Shown: positions 1 to 8,131 of the stretch, one piece after another
Numbering within the stretch: the stretch's first letter is position 1
Layout of the letters: every line of letters starts with the position of its first letter
Assembly (NCBI GenBank): GCA_013813605.1
Contig: JACCRL010000434.1
Span: 1 to 8,131, forward strand
Length of the DNA stretch: 8,131 nt
From: Gemmatimonadaceae bacterium
GTDB taxonomy: Bacteria > Gemmatimonadota > Gemmatimonadetes > Gemmatimonadales > Gemmatimonadaceae
Direction of reading: 5' to 3'
Translations under genes and position numbers: made by a program
The notes under the pieces: model-generated
Seen by the model: the letters and a program-made list of their open reading frames with translations, nothing else
The model's database searches: none
Told to the model about the DNA's origin: nothing

Positions 1-123
1 TACCTGATCAGCGGAATCCGCAAGTGCCGACTGCCCGGCAACCGGCGGCCGGGTTTTTTCACTGCACGCCAGCGCCGCGACAGCGAGGAAGCCAAACATC
101 GGCAGAGCGCCAACAGCTCTCAA
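1..123 (-). CDS. lptC: Small lipoprotein, probably LPS export protein LptC (3' end cut by window edge)
   Basis: Only the first 41 codons are visible. They encode a lipoprotein signal peptide: a short basic start, a hydrophobic run MFGFLAVAA, and a lipobox A-L-A-C with the cysteine at residue 20, followed by a charged, proline- and serine-rich linker. Two starts are possible. TTG at 123 overlaps the kdsD stop by 4 bases (TTGA), mirrors the other junctions and supplies an arginine in the n-region. ATG at 99 leaves a shorter leader with no positive charge before the cysteine. LptC normally anchors in the inner membrane and passes LPS to LptA. The assignment rests mainly on position: after kdsD in Kdo operons the lpt genes often follow. 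LptC of E. coli has a membrane anchor rather than a lipobox, so another envelope lipoprotein is possible. Confidence 0.55.
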   Translation of the reverse strand, partial: MRAVGALPMFGFLAVAALACSEKTRPPVAGQSALADSADQV

Positions 124-1085
124 ACCACACCGGCCCGCATGAGATCGTGGAGATGTATGACGCCGGCAATCTCGCCCGTGGGCGACAGCACGGGCATGGC
201 GATTATTCCGTGAGTCTCCATGCGGAAGACGACCGCGCTCCCCAGCTCGTCTGCCTGCGCGACCTTCGGCGTGCGGTTCATCACCTGCGAGACCGAAATC
301 GGAAAGACATTCTCTTCATGCTCCATCAGCCTCGTCAGGTCGCCCGTCGTAATGACTCCCTCCACCTTTCCCTTCTTGTCGGTGACTATCGCAATGCCAC
401 GCCGCTCGGCGAGAAGCACCACCGCTTCGCGCATCGTCGCCTTCTTTCCGAGCACGGGGAGCCGGTCGGTGACCATCACGTCCGCAACTCTGGTCAGCAG
501 GCGGCGCCCGATCGCGCCGCCCGGGTGTAGCCGCGCGAAATCATCGGCGTTGAAACCCTTCTCTTCCAGCAGCGCAATCGCCAGCGCATCGCCGAGCGCA
601 AGGGCGACGGTGGTGCTCGTCGTCGGCGCGAGGTCGTGCGGGCACGCCTCTTCTTTCACCCAACCGTCGAGCGCGATGTCGCTGTGCCTGCCGAGCGTGG
701 AGGTTACGCTGCTGGTGAGCGCTATCGTGCATACACCGAGGCGCTTTAAATGGTCGAGCAGGTGCAGAACCTCCTCCGATTCCCCGCTCTTGGAGATGAG
801 AAGAGCAACGTCGGATGCGCCGACGATCCCAAGGTCGCCGTGCACGCTGTCGGCGGGGTGGAGAAAAGTCGCCGGCGTGCCGGTTGAAGTGAACGTCGCG
901 GCGATCTTCCTGCCGACCAGCCCGGACTTGCCGACGCCCGTCACGATAACGCGCCCGTTCGAGCGCGCAATCGCCTCCACCGCGCGGGCGAAACCCTCGC
1001 CAAGTCGCTTCTCCGTCTCGCCGAGGGCGTCCTTCTCGATCCGCAGTACACGCTTTCCGCGCGCGACGATTTCTTTCTTCGTCAC
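120..1085 (-). CDS. kdsD: D-arabinose-5-phosphate isomerase, KpsF/GutQ family
   Basis: KdsD interconverts ribulose-5-phosphate and arabinose-5-phosphate, the first committed step towards Kdo. The 321-residue product has an N-terminal SIS sugar-isomerase domain (about 35-190) and two CBS domains (about 205-255 and 268-320). Residues matching the E. coli KdsD catalytic set K59/E111/E152/H193 are K53 in GVGKSG, E105 in SGESEE, E146 in KEEACP and H187 in LHPGGA, all with a constant offset of 6. The C-terminus HLHDLMRAGVV is very close to the E. coli ending. GTG at 1085 overlaps the kdsA stop as GTGA. CBS domains often bind nucleotides or sugar ligands and may regulate the isomerase, but no ligand can be assigned here. 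Confidence 0.95.
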   Translation of the reverse strand: MTKKEIVARGKRVLRIEKDALGETEKRLGEGFARAVEAIARSNGRVIVTGVGKSGLVGRKIAATFTSTGTPATFLHPADSVHGDLGIVGASDVALLISKSGESEEVLHLLDHLKRLGVCTIALTSSVTSTLGRHSDIALDGWVKEEACPHDLAPTTSTTVALALGDALAIALLEEKGFNADDFARLHPGGAIGRRLLTRVADVMVTDRLPVLGKKATMREAVVLLAERRGIAIVTDKKGKVEGVITTGDLTRLMEHEENVFPISVSQVMNRTPKVAQADELGSAVVFRMETHGIIAMPVLSPTGEIAGVIHLHDLMRAGVV

Positions 1086-1909
1086 CGGTTACCGCTCACC
1101 CGCGCCCAGACGTCGCACGCCCTGCTGAGCAGGTCACCCAGCTCGTCCAGCGGCAGCATGTTCGGCCCGTCGCTCGGCGCGCACAAAGGATCGGGGTGCG
1201 TTTCGATGAACAGGCCCTGCGCGCCGGCGGCAACCGCGGCAAGGGCGAGTATCGGCACGAACTCACGTGCACCGCCACTGGCACCGTCAGTTCCCATTCC
1301 CGGTTTCTGAACGCTGTGCGTCGCATCGAAAATCACAGGCGCACCGCAGGCTTCACGCAGCCGGGTGAACGAGCGCATGTCCACGACGAGGTCGCCGTAG
1401 CCGAAGAACGTTCCCCTCTCGGTGACGGCGACGTCACGGGTCCTGCCCTTTCCATCGCCGCCGCCGCGGACTTTTTGCACTGCGCCGCGCATTCCCTCCG
1501 GCTGCAGCCACTGCCCCTTCTTTACGTTGACCGCCTTGCCGGTAGCGCCGGCGGCGTCGAGAAGATCGGTCTGACGGCACAGGAACGCCGGGATCTGAAG
1601 AACGTCGACGACTGCGGCAACGGCCGCGCACTGATCAGGCTCGTGAACATCGGTGAGAATCCGGAGGCCGGTCTCACTGCGTACCCGGTCGAGTGCGGCG
1701 AGTCCAGTATCAAGCCCCGGGCCCCTCGCCGCGCCGCGATTAGAGCGATTCGCCTTGTCGAAGCTCGCCTTGTAGATGATTCCGCCCGGAACTTTCTCCG
1801 CCATCCTGGCGAGTGTTTCGCCGACGCGCAGGTTCAGCTCGTCGCTCTCGAGGACGCAAGGCCCGGCGATCAGAAAGAGCTGATCGGATGGAAATATGGT
1901 CGCCACCAC
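1082..1909 (-). CDS. kdsA: 3-deoxy-8-phosphooctulonate synthase (Kdo-8-phosphate synthase)
   Basis: KdsA condenses phosphoenolpyruvate with D-arabinose-5-phosphate to Kdo-8-phosphate. The 275-residue TIM-barrel protein shows IAGPCVLES at 14-22, KASFDKANRS at 47-56, ITDVHEP-type LTDVHEP at 85-91, QIPAFLCRQTDLL at 105-117, NVKKGQ at 128-133, TERGTFFGY at 163-171, DATHSVQ at 195-201 and ETHPDP at 236-241. Cys18 together with H198, E236 and D247 matches the metal-site residues of the metal-dependent (Aquifex-type) enzymes; the metal-independent E. coli enzyme has asparagine in the cysteine position. The GTG at 1909 follows the pyrG TAG with no gap. A second GTG at 1906 is one codon later and has better spacing from the GGAG in the pyrG end, so the true start may be either. 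Its TGA overlaps the kdsD GTG by 4 bases. Confidence 0.96.
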   Translation of the reverse strand: MVATIFPSDQLFLIAGPCVLESDELNLRVGETLARMAEKVPGGIIYKASFDKANRSNRGAARGPGLDTGLAALDRVRSETGLRILTDVHEPDQCAAVAAVVDVLQIPAFLCRQTDLLDAAGATGKAVNVKKGQWLQPEGMRGAVQKVRGGGDGKGRTRDVAVTERGTFFGYGDLVVDMRSFTRLREACGAPVIFDATHSVQKPGMGTDGASGGAREFVPILALAAVAAGAQGLFIETHPDPLCAPSDGPNMLPLDELGDLLSRACDVWARVSGNR

Positions 1910-4340
<2,431 letters not shown>

Positions 4341-4367
4341 TCACCCACCCATTTTTGCGCGACACGA

Positions 4368-4380
4368 CGTGAAAGTCACG
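4368..4380. repeat. Short inverted repeat at the predicted kdsB transcription start
   Basis: CGTGA and TCACG form perfect 5-base arms around a 3-base centre. It sits at about +1 to +13 relative to the predicted promoter, so it could be an operator or a small 5' UTR hairpin. Arms of this length occur by chance several times in a window this size, so only its position makes it worth noting. Confidence 0.25.
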
Positions 4381-4386
4381 CTCGGC

Positions 4387-4415
4387 AATATACCGTTAAG
4401 CGCGACCCGGCGCAA
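4387..4415 (-). promoter_or_regulatory. Candidate sigma70-type promoter for the kdsB-pyrG-kdsA-kdsD unit
   Basis: On the minus strand, TTGCGC (4410-4415) and TATATT (4387-4392) are separated by exactly 17 bases. The -10 box matches the TATAAT consensus at 5 of 6 positions; the -35 box matches TTGACA only at its first three. The predicted start of transcription is near 4380, about 40 bases before the kdsB start codon. This lies in the only real intergenic gap of the window, which supports the call. The match is by eye, and the housekeeping promoter consensus of this phylum may differ. Confidence 0.45.
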
Positions 4416-4430
4416 ACTTCATCGGAGCCG

Positions 4431-5675
4431 TTACAGAGTGAGCGAAACTCCGATCGAAAATGCGGATCGCCTCGAGAATGGCGACCGGTTTGACGCCGGG
4501 TCGATGGTGTAGTCGATGCGAAAGAAGCTCGCCCCAGCGCCCACTCCCAGATTCTGGATGAGAGTCGGCAGCTTGCCCACCCCGGCGCTTCCAGCCGCGT
4601 AGCGCAGCACCACGTACGGGCTGCCCAGAAACTTGATCTTTATGCGCTCGAAGGGGACGGTGTAGTCCCCCTGCACGAAGAGGAGGCGATCGCCGCCAAG
4701 AGCCAGGAGGTCAACCGTGGCCAGAGTCCCCGCCCCACCCAGATACGCGTAGCGCTGCGGTGGAGCTATTCCATTGCCCGTGAGCACCGCGTGGCCCTTG
4801 AATGCGAACGTCTGGTTTCCAAACGTCGGGAATGATACGGTGCTCCCAAGGGTCGCCTGGGTAAACCTGTCTTCCGGCGCAACATCCGCGACCGGCCGCG
4901 CCTGGATGCAAGCGGCATCAGGGGGGATCGCATAACAGCCGGGCTGAAGCGAACTCGAGAATGCGTGTTCCACCGATGCATCGAAAGCTGCTTCGAGGTT
5001 CCCCCGTGCGAGCTCGAGGCCCGTTCCGGCGAGCCCGGAGCTGATACGGCCCCGCGCGACACGCGGGTTCGGTCGCCTCATCTTCAGGCTGTCGGTCCTG
5101 CCGAAGACGCTCCACGGCGAGCTGCGCGGGTCGAGTGAGCCCGTAGACCAGTCGCGCTCCGTACGGGCGCCGATGAAAGGCGTCAGCGTGATGCCGGAAA
5201 CGCCAAGTGTCTGGGTGTACCGCGCCTCAGCGCGGTCGGCGCGAAAATAATTGCGTGCGTCGCTGCCGACAAAGAACGATGCAACGGAGTTCACCAGGTC
5301 GGAGCGAATCCAGCCGTCGTTTGTAAACGTGCCCCTGCCAAAGAATGCCTTTACCTCGCTGTTCTCGGCGGGCTTGAACAGCCCTTCGATCGAGAGGTCG
5401 AGCGCGCCGAGATGCGAGCGATATGAAACGATTCCGTCCACCTGCAGCGATTCGTCGGGCTCGTAGTGCGGCCCAAACGGCAGCGTGAGACCGTTCACCC
5501 GATCGTACGACGGAATACGAAGGCCGATGCCGAACGGAAGCGACAACGCCGGATCCTTGTAGATGACATAGGCGGTGTCGGGAAGGTTCGTGACTCTCAC
5601 CGTGTCCTGCGCCAACGCCTGGGCCGATGAAAGAACCACGACTGACATTACGACTAAACGAAGGAGTGTCTTCAT
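4431..5675 (-). CDS. Secreted outer-membrane beta-barrel protein of unknown function
   Basis: I do not recognise a named family. The 414-residue product starts with a signal peptide: MKTLLR, a hydrophobic core at about 6-19, and an A-L-A cleavage site before Q23. The mature part shows alternating polar/hydrophobic strands rich in aromatic residues and short turns, and ends in S-x-G-V-S-L-T-L, which fits an outer-membrane C-terminal strand. The segment at about 326-392 (GGDRLLFVQGDYTVPF, then RYAAGSAG, then GVGAGASFFRIDYTID) resembles the last strands of Omp85/surface-antigen barrels. The YDRVNGLTLPFGP stretch at 57-69 resembles a first barrel strand. No POTRA-like domain is seen. Two cysteines (C247, C256) sit 9 residues apart in what may be an outer loop. 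ATG at 5675 overlaps the amidotransferase stop by 4 bases; the upstream open frame to 6014 is shadow. The barrel fold is inference from pattern, not from a match. Confidence 0.8.
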   Translation of the reverse strand: MKTLLRLVVMSVVVLSSAQALAQDTVRVTNLPDTAYVIYKDPALSLPFGIGLRIPSYDRVNGLTLPFGPHYEPDESLQVDGIVSYRSHLGALDLSIEGLFKPAENSEVKAFFGRGTFTNDGWIRSDLVNSVASFFVGSDARNYFRADRAEARYTQTLGVSGITLTPFIGARTERDWSTGSLDPRSSPWSVFGRTDSLKMRRPNPRVARGRISSGLAGTGLELARGNLEAAFDASVEHAFSSSLQPGCYAIPPDAACIQARPVADVAPEDRFTQATLGSTVSFPTFGNQTFAFKGHAVLTGNGIAPPQRYAYLGGAGTLATVDLLALGGDRLLFVQGDYTVPFERIKIKFLGSPYVVLRYAAGSAGVGKLPTLIQNLGVGAGASFFRIDYTIDPASNRSPFSRRSAFSIGVSLTL

Positions 5676-6247
5676 CGCGCGAGGCTGAGAAAGTTTTTCA
5701 GGATGTCCTTTCCCTTTTCGGTGAGAATGGACTCGGGATGAAATTGCACTCCCCAGACCGGATGCGCACGGTGCCTGATGGCGTGTATCTCGGTGGGATC
5801 GTCCACGCCGCGAGCCGTTACTTCGAGCTCGGGTGGCAGCGACCCGTCCCTGATGACAAGTGAATGATAGCGCATAACCTCGAGCGGGCTCGGAATCCCG
5901 GCGAACAGATCGGTACGGTCGTGCTCGATCCTGGAGGTCTTCCCGTGCATCAGCGTCTTCGCCCGGATAATCTCGCCCCCATAGGCCTCGCCGATTGCCT
6001 GGTGACCAAGGCACACGCCGAGCGTGGGGATAGTGCTCCCCCAGCGTTTAACGACAGCGACCGAGATACCCGCCTCGGCGGGCGTGCAGGGACCGGGCGA
6101 GATTACGATTGCCGAAACCTCCATCGTCGCGATGTCTTCGACGGCGATCTCGTCATTGCGCCTGACGACGGGCTCCGCGCCGAGCTCGCCGAAATACTGG
6201 ACGAGGTTGTAGGTGAAGGAGTCGTAGTTGTCTATGACGAGTAGCAC
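5672..6247 (-). CDS. trpG: Anthranilate / aminodeoxychorismate synthase glutamine amidotransferase subunit (component II)
   Basis: This 191-residue class I glutamine amidotransferase makes ammonia from glutamine for a chorismate-using partner: TrpE (tryptophan) or PabB (folate), or both when one subunit serves the two. Visible features are the N-terminal VIDNYDSFTYNLVQYF motif, oxyanion loop SPGPCTPAEAG at 50-60, nucleophile C79 in GVCLGHQ, and catalytic H170 and E172 in GVQFHPES. Length matches the family. GTG at 6247 gives the normal N-terminus 7 bases after the xerD stop; the frame runs open to 6484, but only as a shadow of xerD. No trpE or pabB lies in the window, so trpG and pabA cannot be separated; the symbol is a best guess. 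Its TGA overlaps the next gene's ATG as ATGA, suggesting translational coupling. Confidence 0.92.
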   Translation of the reverse strand: MLLVIDNYDSFTYNLVQYFGELGAEPVVRRNDEIAVEDIATMEVSAIVISPGPCTPAEAGISVAVVKRWGSTIPTLGVCLGHQAIGEAYGGEIIRAKTLMHGKTSRIEHDRTDLFAGIPSPLEVMRYHSLVIRDGSLPPELEVTARGVDDPTEIHAIRHRAHPVWGVQFHPESILTEKGKDILKNFLSLAR

Positions 6248-6254
6248 GGCAGGC

Positions 6255-7175
6255 TCAGGCGCGCGGATGAAACTGCTTGTGGACGCTGCGCAGGTATTCG
6301 CGGTCGATGTGCGTGTAGATCTGCGTTGTCGAGATATCCACGTGGCCGAGCATTTCCTGAACCGCGCGCAGGTCCGCTCCACCTTCGAGCAGGTGAGTTG
6401 CAAATGAGTGCCGGAGCGTGTGCGGCGAAACAGGCTTGAGAATGCCCGCCTTGTCCACGTACTTGCGCAGGATCTTCCACGCACCCATGCGGGAAAGTGG
6501 CGCGCCCCGCGAATTCAAAAAGAGAATTCCTTTCCCTTCGCCCTTCTCCAGCTTCGGGCGCAGCTCCCGCAGGTAGATCGCGATTGCCGCAATCGCGCTC
6601 CTGCCAATCGGTACCGGCCGCTCCTTCGATCCCTTGCCGAACACGCGCACGAGGTGATCCTGCAGCAACACATCGCGCATGCTGAGCGAGATCCACTCAG
6701 AGACACGCAGCCCCGCGCCATAGGCGACCTCTAGCATCGCCCGGTCACGGAACGCGAGCGGCTCATCGAGTGACGGCGTGGCGAGGAGCTTCGCGACTTC
6801 GTCCACCCCAAGCACCTCGGGCAGCGTCCGCCACTTCTTTGGTGTTTCGAGCCGCTCGGCCGGATCCCGGACGACCAGGCCCTCCCCGACGAGGAACTTG
6901 AAGTATGTCCGCACCGCAGACACGTTGCGGCGGATCGAGGCTGGCGCGAGCCCGAGGTCCTTGAGGTAATAGATGTATTCCCTGAGCGTACGCGCGCCGA
7001 CATCGCCCGGCGTCGCCGCGCCCTTTACCTTCGCGTAGGTGACGAAGCGCGCGACGTCCAGCTTGTAGGCCTTGCTCGTCTGGTAGGCAGCACCCTGCTC
7101 GAGAGCGAGGAAATCGTCGAAGCGCTCGACATAGAAAGCCCGCGCGACCGCATCGTCGAGCGCCGGGTTACTCAC
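6255..7175 (-). CDS. xerD: Site-specific tyrosine recombinase, XerD/XerC type
   Basis: This is a 306-residue tyrosine recombinase. XerC/XerD enzymes resolve chromosome dimers at dif sites. The N-terminal SAM-like core-binding domain spans about 15-100 and the catalytic domain about 120-300. The full active-site set is visible: R157 in GAGLRVSE, K181 in FGKGSKE, H252 and R255 in HTLRHSFATH, H278 in LGHVD, and nucleophile Y287 in TTQIYTH. The protein ends HPRA, the usual Xer C-terminus. GTG at 7175 was chosen because it overlaps the DedA-family stop by 8 bases (GTGAGTAA) and gives the family length of about 300. The open frame extends 46 codons further upstream to 7313, but that part lies inside the preceding gene and is arginine-rich shadow sequence. 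XerD rather than XerC is an inference. No dif-like site was noticed, and nothing suggests a phage integrase. Confidence 0.9.
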   Translation of the reverse strand: MSNPALDDAVARAFYVERFDDFLALEQGAAYQTSKAYKLDVARFVTYAKVKGAATPGDVGARTLREYIYYLKDLGLAPASIRRNVSAVRTYFKFLVGEGLVVRDPAERLETPKKWRTLPEVLGVDEVAKLLATPSLDEPLAFRDRAMLEVAYGAGLRVSEWISLSMRDVLLQDHLVRVFGKGSKERPVPIGRSAIAAIAIYLRELRPKLEKGEGKGILFLNSRGAPLSRMGAWKILRKYVDKAGILKPVSPHTLRHSFATHLLEGGADLRAVQEMLGHVDISTTQIYTHIDREYLRSVHKQFHPRA

Positions 7176-7782
7176 TCTTCGGCTGCCGGCGGCGGACCAG
7201 CCACACGCCGACCGCCAGCGCGGTGATCGCCACCGCAATGATTCCCGCGGCCTTGCCCGACCGCACGAGGTAGCTCTGGAGGAGCTCCCAGTTGTCACCG
7301 GCCCGAAATGCAAGGAAGGTGATGAATCCGAACCACAGGGCTGCTGCGCTGGCGATTGCGAAGATCACTCTTCCGGCCGGTAACTTCATCGCCCCGGCGA
7401 ACGGCGGCACGATCGCCCGCACGCCGGGAAGAAAACGGCTGACGAAGAGAGCCCCGACGCCATACTTCGCGTACAGATCCTGCATTTTCTTCTCGGCGGT
7501 GGGCCCCCCGAACTTCTCCAGCCGGCGCTTGAAGGTCTCCGCGCCGTATTTACGCGACAGAGCGTACATGACGACGGCGCCCCCGACATTCCCTATCATG
7601 CCGAGCAGCCAGACCGTCAATGGCGAGCCCTTGGCGCGCGCGACGAGAAAGCTGCCGAAGGCGATGACGCCATCGGAAGGAAAGGGCGGAAAGAAGTTCT
7701 CGAAGGCAGAAAGGCCGATGATCGCAACGTACAGCGTGCCCAGTGGCAGCTGTCCGAGCCAGGTGGTGAGCGTTTCGAGCAT
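7168..7782 (-). CDS. DedA-family (SNARE-associated/VTT domain) inner-membrane protein
   Basis: This is a 204-residue integral membrane protein of the DedA family, whose members are linked to lipid scrambling or undecaprenyl-phosphate recycling and to proton-motive-force-dependent functions. The exact substrate cannot be told from sequence. The family signature is clear: FENFFPPFPSD at about 27-37 (acidic E28 and D37), glycine-rich GMIGNVGGAVVMY at 61-73, then F-x-x-R-F-L-P-G-V-R at 113-122 with the two conserved arginines R116 and R122, and a PPFAGAMK segment at 126-133. Hydrophobic stretches fall at about 16-29, 36-48, 57-74, 138-160 and 178-195, followed by a basic tail. ATG at 7782 is 3 bases past the ispF stop. 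A GAGGGG stretch (7795-7800) inside the ispF end could act as ribosome site, although its 12-base spacing is long. The TAA stop overlaps the next gene's start. Confidence 0.92.
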   Translation of the reverse strand: MLETLTTWLGQLPLGTLYVAIIGLSAFENFFPPFPSDGVIAFGSFLVARAKGSPLTVWLLGMIGNVGGAVVMYALSRKYGAETFKRRLEKFGGPTAEKKMQDLYAKYGVGALFVSRFLPGVRAIVPPFAGAMKLPAGRVIFAIASAAALWFGFITFLAFRAGDNWELLQSYLVRSGKAAGIIAVAITALAVGVWLVRRRQPKSE

Positions 7783-7785
7783 TCG

Positions 7786-8131
7786 CTAGCGATTCCCCTC
7801 GAGAGTTGCAACGGCGATGCAGGCGAGGCCCTCACCGCGGCCAATCCACCCCATCCCCTCGTTCGACTTTCCCTTGACGCTCACGTTCGCGGGATCAATA
7901 CGCAAAACTGGCCCCAATCTGGATCGTATCTGTGACCCGTAACGCGAAAGCTTCGGGCGCTCGGCAATTACCGTTACATCGACCTGGCTGATTGCGTGGC
8001 CCGCGCGCCCCACTTTTTCCACCGCCGCGGCGAGCATCTCAAGCGAAACGCGCCCACGGTTGGCGGGATCGGTGTCGGGAAACATCTCGCCGATGTCACC
8101 GAGGCCAGCGGCACCGAGAATTGCGTCAGTG
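7786..8131 (-). CDS. ispF: 2-C-methyl-D-erythritol 2,4-cyclodiphosphate synthase, C-terminal part (5' end cut by window edge)
   Basis: IspF converts CDP-methylerythritol 2-phosphate to the 2,4-cyclodiphosphate with loss of CMP, a cytoplasmic step of the MEP isoprenoid pathway. The visible 114 full codons start inside the N-terminal region at TDAILGAAGLGDIGE, just past the metal-binding histidine of the usual HAL/HAI-T-D motif, so about 45 residues lie outside the window. Seen here are the FPDTDP motif, the ERPKL segment that matches the nucleotide-binding E-x-PK region, and the C-terminal NEGMGWIGRGEGLA signature. The reading frame continues open to the window edge, which shows the gene is cut rather than starting at the internal ATG at 8085. 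It ends TAG, 3 bases before the DedA-family start. Identification is by family motifs. The metal ligands near the N-terminus cannot be checked. Confidence 0.95.
   Translation of the reverse strand, partial: TDAILGAAGLGDIGEMFPDTDPANRGRVSLEMLAAAVEKVGRAGHAISQVDVTVIAERPKLSRYGSQIRSRLGPVLRIDPANVSVKGKSNEGMGWIGRGEGLACIAVATLEGNR

Larger units (their letters stand above)
4341..4430. other. Intergenic region between the two gene clusters
   Basis: This 90-base gap separates the beta-barrel stop from the kdsB start. Apart from the candidate promoter and inverted repeat, it contains GCGCGAC twice in direct orientation (4357-4363 and 4400-4406, 43 bases apart), flanking the predicted -10 box and start site. 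There is no GC-rich hairpin followed by a T run on the minus strand, so read-through from the upstream genes into kdsB is possible. Confidence 0.6.

Noticed and set aside
220..1128. Plus-strand open frame of 302 codons
   Set aside because: It is antisense to kdsD and rich in Ser/Arg/Thr typical of an antisense frame; kdsD has all its expected motifs.
4341..4430. Intrinsic terminator after the beta-barrel gene
   Set aside because: No stable GC-rich hairpin followed by a T run is present on the minus strand; the small palindrome there lacks a T tract.
5676..6014. N-terminal extension of the beta-barrel frame
   Set aside because: It overlaps the amidotransferase coding sequence, and a clean signal peptide starts at the ATG at 5675.
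6248..6484. N-terminal extension of the amidotransferase frame
   Set aside because: This part lies inside xerD and encodes Arg/Ser-rich sequence; the conserved family N-terminus begins at the GTG at 6247.
6255..7175. Tyrosine recombinase as a phage or mobile-element integrase
   Set aside because: Length, HPRA ending and motif spacing fit Xer; it overlaps a housekeeping gene, and there are no flanking repeats, tRNA or cargo genes.

Overview
The window looks like a stretch of housekeeping chromosome from a high-GC diderm (LPS-making) bacterium. Every supported gene lies on the minus strand, so the window reads from right (8131) to left (1). Gene content, a Kdo/LPS block wrapped around pyrG, a signal-peptide-bearing beta-barrel protein and a small lipoprotein all point to a Gram-negative with Kdo-containing lipopolysaccharide. 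My best guess for the phylum is Gemmatimonadota. That is inferred from overall protein character and gene order; a deltaproteobacterium-like lineage with the same kdsB-pyrG-kdsA-kdsD order is the alternative.

Unit 1 (8131 to 4431) contains the C-terminal part of ispF (isoprenoid MEP pathway), a DedA-family membrane protein, a XerD-type tyrosine recombinase, a solitary glutamine amidotransferase of the TrpG/PabA type, and an unrecognised outer-membrane beta-barrel protein. Junctions are very tight: gaps of 3 and 7 bases, and overlaps of 8 and 4 bases. This suggests one co-transcribed, translationally coupled set even though the functions are unrelated.

A 90-base gap (4341-4430) is the only real intergenic space. 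It holds a plausible sigma70-type promoter pointing into unit 2 and a small inverted repeat near the predicted transcription start. I see no convincing terminator there.

Unit 2 (4340 to 1) is kdsB, pyrG, kdsA, kdsD and the start of a small lipoprotein that is probably lptC. The genes overlap by 4 to 11 bases or abut exactly. They make a coherent pathway: KdsD makes arabinose-5-phosphate, KdsA condenses it with PEP to Kdo-8-phosphate, PyrG supplies CTP, and KdsB uses CTP to activate Kdo as CMP-Kdo. The lipoprotein would begin the LPS-export (lpt) genes. KdsC, the Kdo-8-phosphate phosphatase, is not in the window.

I found no mobile elements, CRISPR arrays, tRNA or rRNA genes, and no clearly new system. 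The least explained item is the beta-barrel protein coupled to the amidotransferase gene. Several genes begin with GTG or TTG, so starts were chosen from neighbour overlaps, family length and Shine-Dalgarno (SD) sites.
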